From NCBI RefSeq assembly GCF_025698545.1, contig NC_068575.1:49795980-49859979 (forward strand): a stretch of 64,000 nt of DNA, written 5' to 3'. Made by a program: the position numbers and the translations under genes. Within the stretch, counting starts at the first letter, position 1; each line of letters opens with the position of its first letter. This document shows, one piece after another, positions 24,131 through 36,814 of the stretch. The notes under the pieces were generated by a model. That model saw only the letters and a program-made list of their open reading frames with translations, did no database searches and was not told where the DNA came from. The DNA comes from Gossypium raimondii (Eukaryota > Streptophyta > Magnoliopsida > Malvales > Malvaceae).

Positions 24131-26200
24131 TTAAGCTAATAAAATAATGAATATTGATATAATGATTTGTCATATTTTATTATTTTATATAAAACATTTA
24201 AATAAAACAAATAAAATTGAAATGTTTTAATTGAGCCTAAAAGAATTTTAATTAAAAATATTTTATCACTTTTAATTATTTGATTTTAAAAAATTCATTT
24301 TAATATGCAATTTTATTTCACTCATGTATTGGGTGTACTAAAAAGTACAGATTTATATAATATAAATTATTAGTATTTTAAAAAGTATAAATATATAACA
24401 CCTTTGGAATTTAGAAAATTGTCCTCCGTGTGAAATCCACTAGAATTGGCCTTGATGATTTAAACATGATATAATTAAACAATATTTTAAAAATAAAAAT
24501 AAAAATAAATAAAAGCATGAAATAAACGTTTTAATCTTTTTTTATATCATGCCTACTTTTACCTATAACTCATCCTAAGTAGAGGTGAATATTTGATCGA
24601 ATCAAGTGAACAAACTTTAAGTTAATTGAGTTGATGGGTTCTATTTTATTACTCTAACTCGAATTGAAAATTATTTGAATCGAATCAAACAAAGTAAAAT
24701 TTAAACCTAATTAAATAAGTTTATTTGAATTAAATTAAAAAAACTATGTTGAAATCTTGTTCATAGTATTAAGTTCTGAGTTAAAAACATAATTACATAT
24801 AAATTTAAAACTCTTTAAACAAATAAGAGGAAAAAACGAAATAATCAACATGATAAACTTAATTTGATAATTTACTTGTTTAAGACCTCAAATCTATCAT
24901 CTTGGATTTAAAAAAAGGGATATAATTTAGTATTTATATATATTTTGGGAAAATTATAAACAATTTGAATGTTAGAATATTTTTTTTGAGAATGGCTAAT
25001 TTACAAATTTTCAAAACTATCAAGGATCCGAGCAGTATTTATATTAATTTGTTTTGATTTGTATAATTCAACTCAATTCGAACTCGAAATACCAAATTAC
25101 TTAGGGATTGGAAAAAGTAAAATAAAATAACTCAATTTTTAAAATTGAATCAAGTTTTGCTTACCTTTAATTAAGAAAAAAACTGTTTAAACATGTCAAA
25201 TTTACTTTCCCTAAATGTTACAATAACAATCAAAAACTCAAGTGGAAGATGCTTAGCTTAATTAAATATTAAATATTATTAATTATTAAAATATTAAAAT
25301 ATACTCACTATAATATCACAATAAATTGTTACATTTTTAGTTTATTTTATTTTATATTTTGTATTTAATAAATTTTTAAGAGATACTTTTAAAACATTCA
25401 ACTTAGTAGTTTTAATATATTAATTATATTATTCAAAAAATATTTATTATAAAATAATAAATTAATTAAACTAATAAAATTAAAGTTCAAAATTTTTATA
25501 AGGCATAATTATTTATTTGGCTCTTTAATTTTTAAAAAATCATTTTAGTCTTCTATTTAATTTTTCGTTTTTTAGTTCTTGAACGGACATTATTTGTCAA
25601 ATTACTTTAAAATGGATGAAAAATTTAATATCATGTTAGCAATTAATTATTTTTAAAAATAATTTTTATAATCTTTAGTTTTTAAAAAATATATTTTTAT
25701 ATTTTTTATTTTTAAAAATTTAATTAATTATTGAGGCAATATCTGACGTAAAAATTTCAATTAGATAATTTTGCAAAAAAAGTAAATTTAAAGTAATGTA
25801 GTACGAGTGAAAAGGAAGAAGAAGTGGCCCCGCACCAGTTGAGCTCCGCCTCCCTAATAGCCGTCGACTTTCCCCCTCTTTAAAAAAAGCCGAAATAAAG
25901 TATGGTATCCATTTCACCATCTTTCTTTGTCAGTCATTAATTGCCCTTTGCCCTGCTTTTTAAACTACACTCTTGCTTTCAACACCTGCCCTTCCCTCCT
26001 TTATTTTATTTATTTAGTTTCCATCGTTTCCCAATCGCTTCGTCGCATCCAAACTTGTGTGGCTTTTGAAATCGGCCGATGTTAATCTGTACAAGTGGCG
26101 CTCAGATTCTTCTTTTTATCTTCCATTATTTATTTTCAGGTTACAGACTATCACGTGATCAGATTGGCTAATTCTGATGCATATTTGCCGCGTTACACTA
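24131..26200. other. AT-rich intergenic DNA with a possible MITE
   Basis: No gene recognised. Between about 24567 and 25165 the ends look like imperfect inverted repeats (AGAGGTGAATATTTGAT against the complement of TTTTGCTTACCTTT), with internal 'aactcgaattgaa'-type strings; this could be a hAT-type MITE. The remainder is AT-rich. Confidence 0.4.
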
Positions 26201-26277
26201 TTATTTAGTAATAAAATATACATTTTGTTTATTTACATATGATTTTTTTGGAAACACGGTTTTCTCCTCTGACCAAA

Positions 26278-27153
26278 TTATCTCGTACGGACGAACACAC
26301 TGCCGTTGACGGCGTCCTCGAAGCCAACGTAGCGGCATTGGACGTTGTTGATCGTCGCGGGGCTCAGTGAGCTGTTGTTTGCTTGGATCTGGTTCGTTGT
26401 CCGACGGTACGGACCGAACCATTTGTTCTGCATGTAACGGTGTTTTCTCCAAGGTGGGAGGGATAACTGTTTGCTCTTCAACGATCTTTTCGCCGAATCA
26501 CTCATGACATTGACCATCTTTTTCAATTCCTCGCTTTTCCCCACGAAAACCCTAGGCAAATACTGCAATAGCCTCGAGTAGTCGCTCGTCGGCCTCGCGA
26601 TCTCGAACTCGGAGGCAAAATCAAGGTCAACGAAGTACCTGGTTTGCCGCGTGGGTGATATCGATTGCACCACGTCGATGAACTCGTAGTTTCCGGCGGT
26701 TAGACCACCAGAAGAACCCCACTTGGTCTTGCAGATCGCTGCATTGTAGCCGACCTGGCGAAGATAAGCCATTACTTTACGCCTGAAAATAGCTTTATCC
26801 GTCTTGAAAAACGAAAGCATTTCTATTGCATTCAAAACGGTATCCGTGAGCCGATTTAAGTAAGAACCCGTGCTGTTAAGAAAGGATGACTTGATAATGA
26901 TCTGGAGGGAGTCAGCAGCATCAATGTTGGAGTCGACTAGTTCAGAGTCGGATCGGTAACCGGTTTGTTCAGCAGCACCGTGATCATCTTCCAAGAAACT
27001 ATGAACGAGTTCCGAGAGGCAGGGAGAGTCGTCATGGGTGGAGTCCGATTGTTCGCTTCCACTGCTGGAGTAGCGGAGGCCGACGAGTTGCGCCTTGACT
27101 CTGTCGTCGAGCGGGTCAGTAACTCGTTTGACTCTTGTACCAGAAGTAGCCAT
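26278..27153 (-). CDS. DUF506 / PDDEXK_6-like protein
   Basis: A single exon encodes 291 residues. I take MATSGTRVKRV as the start: the open frame extends a further 69 codons upstream, but that part crosses the predicted TATA box at 27246-27258 and has no family similarity. Conserved blocks are LSELVHSFLED (46-56), CKTKWGSSGGLTAGNYEFIDV (141-161, key residues C141, K142, W145, Y156 and D160), FVDLDFASEFEIARPT (174-189) and a C-terminal SLPPWRKHRYMQNKWFGPYRR region. The family is called DUF506 and is related in fold to PDDEXK nucleases. Its biochemical role is unsettled; some members respond to nutrients or hormones. The Arabidopsis counterpart I recall (AT3G07350) also neighbours PUB9. Intact. 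Confidence 0.88.
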   Translation of the reverse strand: MATSGTRVKRVTDPLDDRVKAQLVGLRYSSSGSEQSDSTHDDSPCLSELVHSFLEDDHGAAEQTGYRSDSELVDSNIDAADSLQIIIKSSFLNSTGSYLNRLTDTVLNAIEMLSFFKTDKAIFRRKVMAYLRQVGYNAAICKTKWGSSGGLTAGNYEFIDVVQSISPTRQTRYFVDLDFASEFEIARPTSDYSRLLQYLPRVFVGKSEELKKMVNVMSDSAKRSLKSKQLSLPPWRKHRYMQNKWFGPYRRTTNQIQANNSSLSPATINNVQCRYVGFEDAVNGSVFVRTR

Positions 27154-27245
27154 TAATGTTTTTGTTTTCCCTGAATGGGCATTTGTGTTAGAAGGGGTTG
27201 TTGGATGAGAAGGGAGTAAGGGCAAAGGAACTTTAAGACGAAACC

Positions 27246-27258
27246 ATTTATATATATT
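27246..27258 (-). promoter_or_regulatory. TATA box of the DUF506 gene
   Basis: The minus strand reads TATATATAAATGG, about 95 bp before the start codon at 27153. This supports the shorter N-terminus. A CACGTG G-box lies upstream at 27423-27428. Confidence 0.55.
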
Positions 27259-27428
27259 AAGTAGGGAAAAAAGGGAATTTAGGGCGGAATATTCCAAGGA
27301 AGTGTGTCGCAGTGCAAAGGAGTGAAATGCTTTGGAAGTTGGATGATTGGAGGAGTACAAGTTTAAATTTAAAAAGAAGAAGCAAGGAGATGGGATGTAG
27401 CTATAGGCGTGTAAATGGTGTACACGTG

Positions 27429-28604
27429 GGTGGGAGCATATCCAACCCTACCCAAGGTTTATTCCGGTGATATCATGTACCCACATCATTCCTTATTTAT
27501 TCATTCCAAAATTATAATTAGATGTAATGTGATAAGAGATTCCATAAAAATAAATAAAAAATGGATGGAGTTAGAAATTTGGGGGTTGAAGAGGAAGTGG
27601 TGGCTCTTCATGAAAGGGAAGGGTGAGTGGATGAAGAACTGAATTCAGGACTTGGGTGGTTGGAAGTTGGAATATTGGTGATGAAGGCTGTGTAAAGCCT
27701 TTGAGGCAGGATGAGGCTACATTGTCCAACAAAATCATCCTACATCTTACCCCCAAAAAGGAAATGTTAGAAGCCCATCTGAGATTGGGCAGTTTAGTAA
27801 GTTATTAAGTAGGCTGCAAACTTCTTAAATTGGGTTAATCATATCCCCCTAAACTCGCTTTAACCAATCTGTTTAATTTAATTTTCCTTGTCAAACGGAA
27901 AGCGGACATCTCAGTTGTCTCTCACGCTGCCAACGTGGGAAGTTTTTAAATTTTACTTTATATTGATTTTTTTTTAATTTACAGAAAATATATATAAATA
28001 AAAATGGAAAATAATACATTCGAAAAATAAATATGTCAAATTGAAATATTATAAGAGATAGTATTCTTATTTTAATAAAAATTTAAAGTAAATTTCAATT
28101 ATAAACAAATTTGTTCTTTTAAACTTAATGAATTTTAATTAGAAATTATTTCCGATTTTAAATATAAAGGAAATATTGAATTAAATTATGTATTATATGT
28201 TGATTTAGACGTGTACTCAATAATTATATTGTTGTCAATTTTAGGATTTTCTATTTGATTGTGTAACTTATGGGTTTAATATATATTTTGTCTTCAACTA
28301 TCTAATCCGCATACCACGTAGTTGATATTTAAACTTTCATCATTTTTTTTTGATAATTTGATACATTCAAAATCAATAACACAATAAAATTAAGACACGT
28401 GGAATATACTAAAGTAGGAAAACAAAAAAAATCTTATATTAAAAATAAAGTATTTTTATAAAAAATAAAATTAAGACACGTGGAATATGGACATTTGTTG
28501 TTGAAGCTAATCTTTTATTTGAAATAAAAAATTTAGAAAGTTTTCTAAAAATATATATACAATGTCATTGTTGATTGGATATAACTACGTTTTTATAAAA
28601 AAAT
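27429..28604. other. intergenic DNA upstream of the DUF506 gene
   Basis: No gene supported. A 22-bp string around ACACGTGG ('aattaagacacgtggaatat') occurs twice, near 28390 and 28472, about 80 bp apart. ACACGTGG matches the ABA-response element core. Confidence 0.45.
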
Positions 28605-29492
28605 TAAAGGTAAACTATAATAATAGTCATTGGACTTATCCAAGGCCACGGTAGCTTGTCCGACCCAATTAGATAAAGATTTTTGTGCTTTGGGCAAGTT
28701 CAACTAGACTCGAATTCAACTTAAATAATAATAAATATTTTTTAATTTAAATTCAATTTTAAAATGCAAAAAAAATCAATTTAAAATATATTTTTATTAC
28801 TTTATTAGTTTTTGAACGATAAAATTAGCTTTTTAAGCGAGCTTGGGCAAGAAATTTTTTTTTTTTGTAATTGCCTCAGCTCAATCCATGAACAATTCTA
28901 GTAGTCACCAAACTATTAATATTTTTTTTTGGTTGTCCAACTATGAAAAGTTACAAAATAGTCACTCAACTATTCAATTTTATTTTTTGTCACTAATTAG
29001 CTAACGATGTCAAATTTAAAATTGGCATAACAGGAACTTTAACTGTCAACATTTATACATTGTGTTAATTTAGTATTGATTCTAAAAAATCTAATCCTCA
29101 GCATTTACATATTGTGTAATTTGGTCTTTTTGTAATTTGTCTTTTTTGTGACCTTTTCACCTAAAAGGTTAAAATAAATAAATTTATCAGCTAAATTTCA
29201 TTGAAATATACAAAAGAAATAAAAATACTCAAAAATCGAATATAATAATTTTCATCTTTTCTCATTCCTTTAAAATTAACCCTCAATGTCACAAAGGAAA
29301 ACAAAATTGCCAAAAATGTAAATGTCGAAATTTAAATTTTTGAAATTAAAACTAGATTAACAAGATTTATAAATGTTAAGGATTAAAGTTGGTATTATGT
29401 CAATTTTAAATATTGTCACTATTAATCAACCGGTGACCAAAAAATACAAAATTGAAATGATGGGTGAAAAAAATCAATAATAATTAAGTGAC
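28605..29492. mobile_element. MULE-like TIR element with a nested small insertion
   Basis: The arm at about 28895-29040 (TAGTCACCAAACTATTAAT onward) matches the reverse complement of about 29370-29492 (ending ATTAAGTGACTA). The left 290 bp (28605-28895) look like a separate MITE-like piece inserted at or beside the left end. No coding capacity. Boundaries approximate. Confidence 0.5.
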
Positions 29493-32400
29493 TAGTAGAT
29501 AATTAGATAAATAAAATTGAAAATCCTATGTATTAGCGGTTTAATGTGTGGCACTGGCAGCTGCTGGTTTTGGAGAAGGCACCGTCCAATAATATTTTAA
29601 TAGAAAGGTATTATTATATCCAAAACAAAGAAGAAAGCACTCAACCAGCAATGCTTCATCACCTTTTAAATAAATAAATAAAAAAACTTTCTCATTATTA
29701 TAAAAATCCTTTACCCTTTCTTGTGGGGTTATAATTTGAATAAAATGAGATTTTAATTTACTGAACCCGTGTCAAGTAGAAGACAAGAAACAGAAAAACC
29801 GGAAAGAGAATATTACTTCTTAATGATCAAGTTTTGTAGAAGAAAAAAGGGTGGTGGTGCTTGCTACCGTAAGCCACCAAGCTGGCCCGCACTGCCTCTG
29901 CCTCTGCCTCTGCCTCGAGTAGTTTCCTTAGATTGGGTTTTTATGTTAAAAAGTCTGCTTTAATATATAATTTCAAACTGCTCATTACTGTACTGTTAAC
30001 CACCTAAACAGATGTCAAATATGAATCACTGATGGGATTGGAATTTAATAAATTGGACCCCCCCCTTTTTTTGTGTAACATTTGATAAAGGTTTTCAGGC
30101 ACATGCCTTGCACACTACAATCACAACATTTGTTGAAATTTTGTCATCCAATAACAAGTAAAGCTACATAAAGGTCCTTATAGGTTTTGTAAAAATTTAG
30201 ATGATATTGCATTTTCTTAGTGTAGATCTTTTTAAATCCCATTGTATCTAAAATGTTATAAATTTTAATATCTTATTTTTGTATTTTTAATTAAGAGTTG
30301 TCTGTCTAACTTATCATTCTATTTATTTTCAATGGTGTATGTGCCACTTCACATTAATGGATCAACATTTGAAAAAGTTGTATTTCGGCATAAAAAGGGA
30401 GGATTGGTGAATGGTAATTATGGTTTTGGAAACGAGTCGCTCCCACATGGGTTGCATTCTAATTAGGTCCTTTTGTATCTATACATTACAGGGTTTAGTG
30501 TAGAAATGAATGTGGTTTGAAACTCAAGATTTTGAGCTCTACTTTCACATTTTTGTGCCATTCCTGGATTGCTTCTGAAATTTAAGAGCTTCAAGTCTCC
30601 AGCTGGCGAAGAAATTAAAGATTGATAGACGGTGCCAAAACAAGGGGTAACGCAAGCAGTCGTTGTTGACTTGGGACCATAATTCAAACCCATGCATGCA
30701 CATATATATATGCTTTTAATTGCTTCCATAACTAAAACTTATGTTCAATCTGCCAAGTATGTTTTAATTTCCTCACGTTTATCTTATTTTAATCTTGTAG
30801 GACCACGTCTCTTGCATCGCTATTTTTAACTACTTCACTCGTATTTTAATTGATTGCCACTGAGTACCAACATTAATGAAAGCCAAATTTGGATTTACTA
30901 TTTTCTGTTTGGAGACCACAGTGGGTTTTCTTTAAATGCAAAATTCAATTTTAATCATTTAAATTTTAAAATTGTCCACGAAAAATCAAACTATCACGTT
31001 TTTTGCAAATGATATATGATGGTGATGTAATAAACATGAACAAAATGTTCAAAGAAAGACACCTGAAATCAAAGATCTACGCAAATGTGGAATATTTGTG
31101 CTTTTGAAAATTGAAATTTTAATTTGGGTAAGAATATTGGCTGATACATGGTTCCCATTGGAAGAATACATTTTTAATAGCAAAGCAAGTTTGTGATTGA
31201 TGAAACATAATGGTAATTAAATAGAATTTTAGACTATATGTTATCAACACTCAAATTAACATTAACTACTTATCTAAACACTCTAGTTTAGTTTTTGTTT
31301 TTCCACTCTTTCTTCTATACCATATCTCTCGTTTTCTGTCAACTATTTTACTTACTTTTTTTTTATATTTTTAATTATATGAGTTGGTACCATCATGTTT
31401 TCATCTTTTAAATCTACTAAAACTTCAACTATACTAATTTAATCAAAATCTCGTTATTTTTAATCAATATATTTTCGCTTTTCACTTAGAATGTAATTGA
31501 TTCTTGATCTGATGCAAACAATTGTACAGGTGAGTTTTACTACTGATAACAATGATTAAATTTTACAAATCTTCTATAATTATCACTTAGGCAATCACAT
31601 GGTTAAGTTCCATGACCAACAAAAACCTTCATCTCCTGAGACTGTTTGGTTTTAATTTTGTATATAAATGTAAGCAGAGTTTATAAATAACGAAATGCAA
31701 TATTACTAAAATTCAAATTTTGTAAAAATTGAAAAAGGCTTCTAATTCAATGAATTTGGTTATCAGATTACTAAACACGTGCATGTGAGTAAGCAATCCT
31801 CATCCCTAAATAAATAAATGAAATTTTATGTATATGTTATTGGGATTGTGAGTTTTGGCTTGAAGACTGAATTCAAGATCAATGTTTTAATTTTTTTTAA
31901 AAACAAAAAACAAAGCTTGCACCCAGTGAGAATAGTAGGTTAAAGGAAACCAAAAAGAAAGACACTTGGACCAAATGAAAAAGAAATTAAAAAAAAAGGG
32001 GGAAGCCAGTTATTAAATGGTTTCATTATGAAATAAGATTCTTAAAATCAGCTGTCCAAACTGCCACCGCAATTGCAGCTACTGATTTGGGAGTAGTCCC
32101 AAACGAACCAAGACCAAAATATAGCAGATAAGGAAAAGCCAAAAGACCCTCTCTCTAACACTCGTTTAAGGATGGATTAATTTACCGAGACTTTAAATAA
32201 AATTATTAAATTTAAAATATAGGTGAAGCTTAAGCTTCAACATTCAATGTCTGAATCCTATTCAATCAAACCTCCTACAATATTGTAAGATACATATAAT
32301 ATAATATTATAATGTAAATAGTACAAATATGTATGTTTTTTATATACCAATTTGGTGCGGTAGTTGCTCACGTGCCCTTTAATCACGTGGTTAAGAGTTT

Positions 32401-35036
32401 GGTCCTCACTCATGGGATGAAGCACATACTGTTTACATTTATGGTGAGGAAGACTAGTCACTGCGACTGGCAGTGGATATCTTGGTTTTGAACTATAGGC
32501 GGGCCAGAAACAAAATTAAATATTACTTCTTTTGGTTCCCTCAAACATCATTTGCACAGTTAATAAGATAGATGCATGCATGGATTTATATTGCATTAAT
32601 TTGCAAAACCTTTGGAATTTAATTTCATGTTTGCTTGTTGAAAGGTTAATTGTCCATATTTGGGGAGAGAAGTTGAATAAAAATTGTGGTTTCCCAATGA
32701 AAAAAAATGATAGAAAAAATAAAGATGGGCATGATATAAAGCATTCATAACTGGAATAGCATATTGCCAAGAACTTAACTAATGGAATCCAAAGCATAAT
32801 CCAGGTGGTTCACTAGATTTGTATTTTGTTAATCAAATAGTTAATGACAATGTAATGGTATACAAAGTGTACACTGCATTAACATGTTTCCTTCATTTAT
32901 ATGAACCAATTTTGGACAGAAATGTGAATTTAAGAGAGTAAAAGCTACCTTTCTCTATGTTGGGTGATGATGAATAACATTTATTTTCCTTTTTTAACAA
33001 AAGGTTTGAAATCAATTTTAAAATATGGACGTAGCTTTTAAAAGAATTAAATTATCTATTTTGATTAACTTTCAAATCTCTATCTATTTCTTTAATGCTC
33101 CTCGTGTATGAACCCAAGTTACTTGGCCCAAACACACTACGTTTCTTAATTAATATTATAACCATTTTTATAAATCCTAAATCTCAATTTAATGTGCAAT
33201 TTGACACATGAATTTTAATTTGGTATAATTACAAATGTCTACATGATCCCACAAAATAAAAGTTATAAATGCATGATATTATAGCTTTTAGAATACTTTA
33301 ATAAAATTATAGTATCTAATTTATTAATAATAAAATTTTAATGATATCACTTAATAAATTAAAAGATTGTGATTTAAATGAAATTAAGTTTGATATTGAA
33401 ATTGTCAGCTGGGTTTTAATTTGATTGGCATCGATATTATTGACAATACAATAATATACTATATCATTTTGTTAAAAGTCAGGGGAAAAATTATGAGTAA
33501 CAAGTTTGGTATTAAATTCAGTGAACTAAAAGTTTTACACTTACAAATTAAAATATTTACTATAAATATATATGAATCAAAGAATTGAAAAACAAAGGCA
33601 GAAACAACAACTTAAAATTGAAATAAATAAAAAGTCAAAAACAAGTTTGGAGGTAAAGGCATAACGAATTAATGCATGTCAATGGCAATAGGTCAGGCCA
33701 AGGGGGGATTCATGCGTGTAACAATTGGGCGTTCAACTTGTATCACATTGCGGTGCCCAACTTTTTCTTTTATTTTCTTTTCAAACTTAGGTTAACCTGC
33801 AAATGATGATACCTACTGTGCCATCCCATCTCCCCTCTCCTTTTTCTCATTTTTTTCAACACTTTATTCAATACATTTCCTTTTTCTTTGTTTATTTCAT
33901 CTTTCTTAAAATTTCTCAATATTTTCTTCGTTATAAAAAAATTTGAAAACTTAATTAAATTCCATTTTTGTTAATTATTTACGTATAATTGGTTGGTTTT
34001 TAGGCATAGAGGTATGCCAAAGTTGAATCAAGCCAGTTAAATCAACTTAATTGATCGGTCTCATTTGAGTACGAACAATTTAACGAGAGAATTTAACGGT
34101 ATGATTGAATTAAAAAATGAAAATTTGAGATCCATCAATAGGTGTGAAGTCTATGCACTCTAGGCTTTATTTGGATCAATTTCATGGAAATGCAATTGGC
34201 AGCCAATGGATTCAACCAATTTCGCCTTTTCTTCTCCACTATTTTATCATCAAGATTGCAGTGGTGTATATTGTATTTTTAGTTTATAGAACCTATTTTG
34301 GTTTCATTAAAATAAATTTTAAATTTTAAATTTTAACATAAAACTAAAACATTGATTTCATTTGTAATAAAATTATGAATGATAAAATTTTGAAAACTAA
34401 TATAAAACCCATCAATCAAACCCTAATCTGGAAAATCTTGAATTCCATAAGTTTGGATACGTGAAAAGACCCGTACCATGCATCTAACCCAAAGATTAAT
34501 CATTTGTACATGGAAGGGTTATTTTCATTAATAAATGTAAAAAATACACCCAAGATTACGATTTGACATGCAACAATTGCGCAATTTGACTCAACCAATT
34601 TGGTTCCACATCTTTCTCTTCCATCTCTACTAATCTTTTTATTGTTGGAATTAAATAACTAGTTAAACCTTGATTAAGTTGAAATCTTATTATTATTTCA
34701 AATTTAATTTTATTAGTTAGGGTTAAAATATATTTAAGTTTTTGTATTTTTTATATATATTTGAGATTTAGTTGATATATTTTTATTTTATATAATTTAC
34801 TTCTTTCATTTTTCAAATTAAAACTGTAAGTCCAATTGAATCTTTCTTTTGTTAAATTCGAGTTTATTATAAAGTTTTTTTGTTACATGGTTACATTTAC
34901 ATTTTAAATTTTCATACCAATGAATTTAATGAAGAATTTTAATGGTGTTAAAAATTTGGCATAAATTTTGATATCTGAAAATAAAAAACTAAACTCCCGC
35001 AAATAAAAATAGAATGATTAGTTTTCAATAAGGACT
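29493..35036. other. long intergenic stretch without a recognised gene
   Basis: About 5.5 kb of AT-rich sequence. Short frames (for example at 29769-29963, 32258-32461 and 34144-34329) have no recognisable domain or splice context. Two CACGTG boxes lie 18 bp apart at about 32368 and 32386. A C-run (8 C) lies near 30060. Confidence 0.5.
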
Positions 35037-35095
35037 TTAAACATATTTTAACATTGAAATAATTATTGGGTTTCTCTTATAACGATTGAGAATTT
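35037..35095 (+). repeat. left copy of a direct repeat flanking a Harbinger relic
   Basis: Contains 'aaacatattttaacat' then 'ttgggtttctc'. A second copy lies at 36184-36240 in the same orientation, with a few mismatches. Confidence 0.6.
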
Positions 35096-35211
35096 GAGTC
35101 TAAATTTTTCGAAACCTCCACCAGGTAAATTTCTTCATTTTAATTAATATTTTTATTCTTATTTGTTTCTGCACATTCATTTTAATTTTGTGGCTCTATT
35201 TGGTAATGCTT

Positions 35212-35660
35212 AGGCAAATATTACTTAGCAGACCAAGGGTACCCTGAAAGGCAAGGCTACTTGGCACCTTATCATAAGATAAGGTATCACCCACCAGAGT
35301 TCCGTGGTGCAAATCCAAGAGGGCCGCGAGAAAATTTTCAATTGAGCCCATTCATCCTTAAGAAGTTATATTAAGAGGGCATTTGACATTTTAAAGGTGT
35401 GGTGGAAGATTTTAACAAAAATGCCAATATATTCGTCTCAATATCAAATTAGAATGATTTGTGCTTACATAACTACATCATATTAAGCAAAGTTCTTGAC
35501 CCAACATTTAGGGTCATAGATGCGTATCCGAATGTTGTTCCTCTCGAAGCATTTTCGGATGCCGAATGCATTTACACTCAATAAGTTGAGCTTATGAGTA
35601 CTAATGAAATGACAAAAGTTCGTAATGACATCACTACTAGACGACATCACCGTGTTTCTT
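35212..35660 (+). pseudogene. PIF/Harbinger DDE transposase fragment (HARBI1-like), decayed
   Basis: The plus strand encodes GKYYLADQGYPERQGYLAPY, the strand carrying the second catalytic Asp in PIF/Harbinger transposases, followed by YHPPEFRGANPRGPRENF. The frame then meets stops at the position of the NVIER.FGVLK helix, shifts frame (MPIYSSQYQIRMICAYITT), and shifts back to a C-terminal piece, DPTFRVIDAYPNVVPLEAF and NEMTKVRNDI. Multiple stops and two frame changes show it is dead. The N-terminal two thirds are absent. Confidence 0.75.
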
Positions 35661-36183
35661 AAATATTTGTTTTTACTTGCTTGGATATGTATCTATTTCT
35701 TGAATATTTATATACTCTTAATTTATTTTCAATTTACTTGTGTAAAAGGATTTCTTATGCAACTTTATATTAATTAAAAGATGCTACCTGACAAATTTAT
35801 TCAAAGTGTGACATAATTATCACTAAGAATACAGTTTACAATTATATTGACACACTATTAATATTTATCAATTTCCACAAGGTTAATATTTGCAAATAAG
35901 GAACTTAAAAATTTGTTCATTTAAAATTTCAAAAGTATTCACTAATTAATTTCCATAATGGATGTTTTAATTCATCCGGTAATAGTGTTTTATTTCAATA
36001 ATTTCAGCCAATAAAGACTAAAGTATTATAAACAAAAAATAATTAACAATAAAATGTGCCATTTTACACATATCACTTTCAATTTGTCAATTAAGTTCGC
36101 CAAACACATTTAAACAAATAGTTAATAGAATTAGTTGATCACAACCACTATGAGTAGTAAAAGTTTGAGATAGAAAGATTCTT

Positions 36184-36240
36184 GAAACATATTTTAACAT
36201 TTGAAATAATGATTGGGTTTCTCATATAATAATTAAATTG
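36184..36240 (+). repeat. right copy of a direct repeat flanking a Harbinger relic
   Basis: Partner of 35037-35095, about 1.15 kb downstream: 'aaacatattttaacat' and 'ttgggtttctcatataa'. The copies bracket the transposase fragment. Confidence 0.6.
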
Positions 36241-36493
36241 AATTAAAATTGATGCAATTGTAATTTTAAAAAATTAAAAAATTAAAAATACTTAATTCTA
36301 TTTATGACATTTTCTTCACACTAATTAATTAAATCTCCTAAACCCTAAAAGTTACGCTAAGAGCTTGAACACAAGAATAATCCCATAATTATTATTATGA
36401 AAAGAAAAAGATTGTTTAATTATTGCATAAAGAAAGGGAGAAAACAATAAATAAAAAAATAAAAAAGGTCAAACAATAACCTTTGTTTTACAT

Positions 36494-36641
36494 CTATATA
36501 GCTCCATTGCAGCCCAACCCAATTCTTCCCCTTTCCCTCTCTCTATTTTCTTGGCTTTATTGTTCTTCACCAAATTTAAGTTCTTGCTTACCTTTCCTCT
36601 AACTACCCTCTCTTTTTATGAAAAAAATGCAATCATTTTGA
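36494..36641 (+). promoter_or_regulatory. bHLH gene core promoter, pyrimidine patch and short uORF
   Basis: A TATA motif (CTATATAG) at 36494-36501 is followed by a CT-rich patch at about 36523-36550, typical of plant core promoters. The inferred leader, about 280 nt, contains a short uORF at 36618-36641 (MKKMQSF, then TGA) with a second in-frame ATG. uORF use is inferred. Confidence 0.45.
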
Positions 36642-36814
36642 TCCCACAATTCATTCATTTCCACTCAAATTGCACTCACTTGCCTTTGCCAAGTATAAAG
36701 AATCCCAAGTTAAAAATATCAAACTGGGACTTTATTTTTCTTCTGTATCTCTTCCTTTTAAGAATTGCCCATTTTTTGGTCTGGATTTTGAGGTTGAATT
36801 AATAAACTTATTGA

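Noticed and set aside
27154-27360. 69-codon N-terminal extension of the DUF506 protein
   Set aside because: It crosses a strong TATA box and has no family similarity; MATSGTRV at 27153 is the better start.
29769-29963. 64-codon frame with a Pro-Leu repeat
   Set aside because: Driven by a short CTGCCT repeat; no supporting context.
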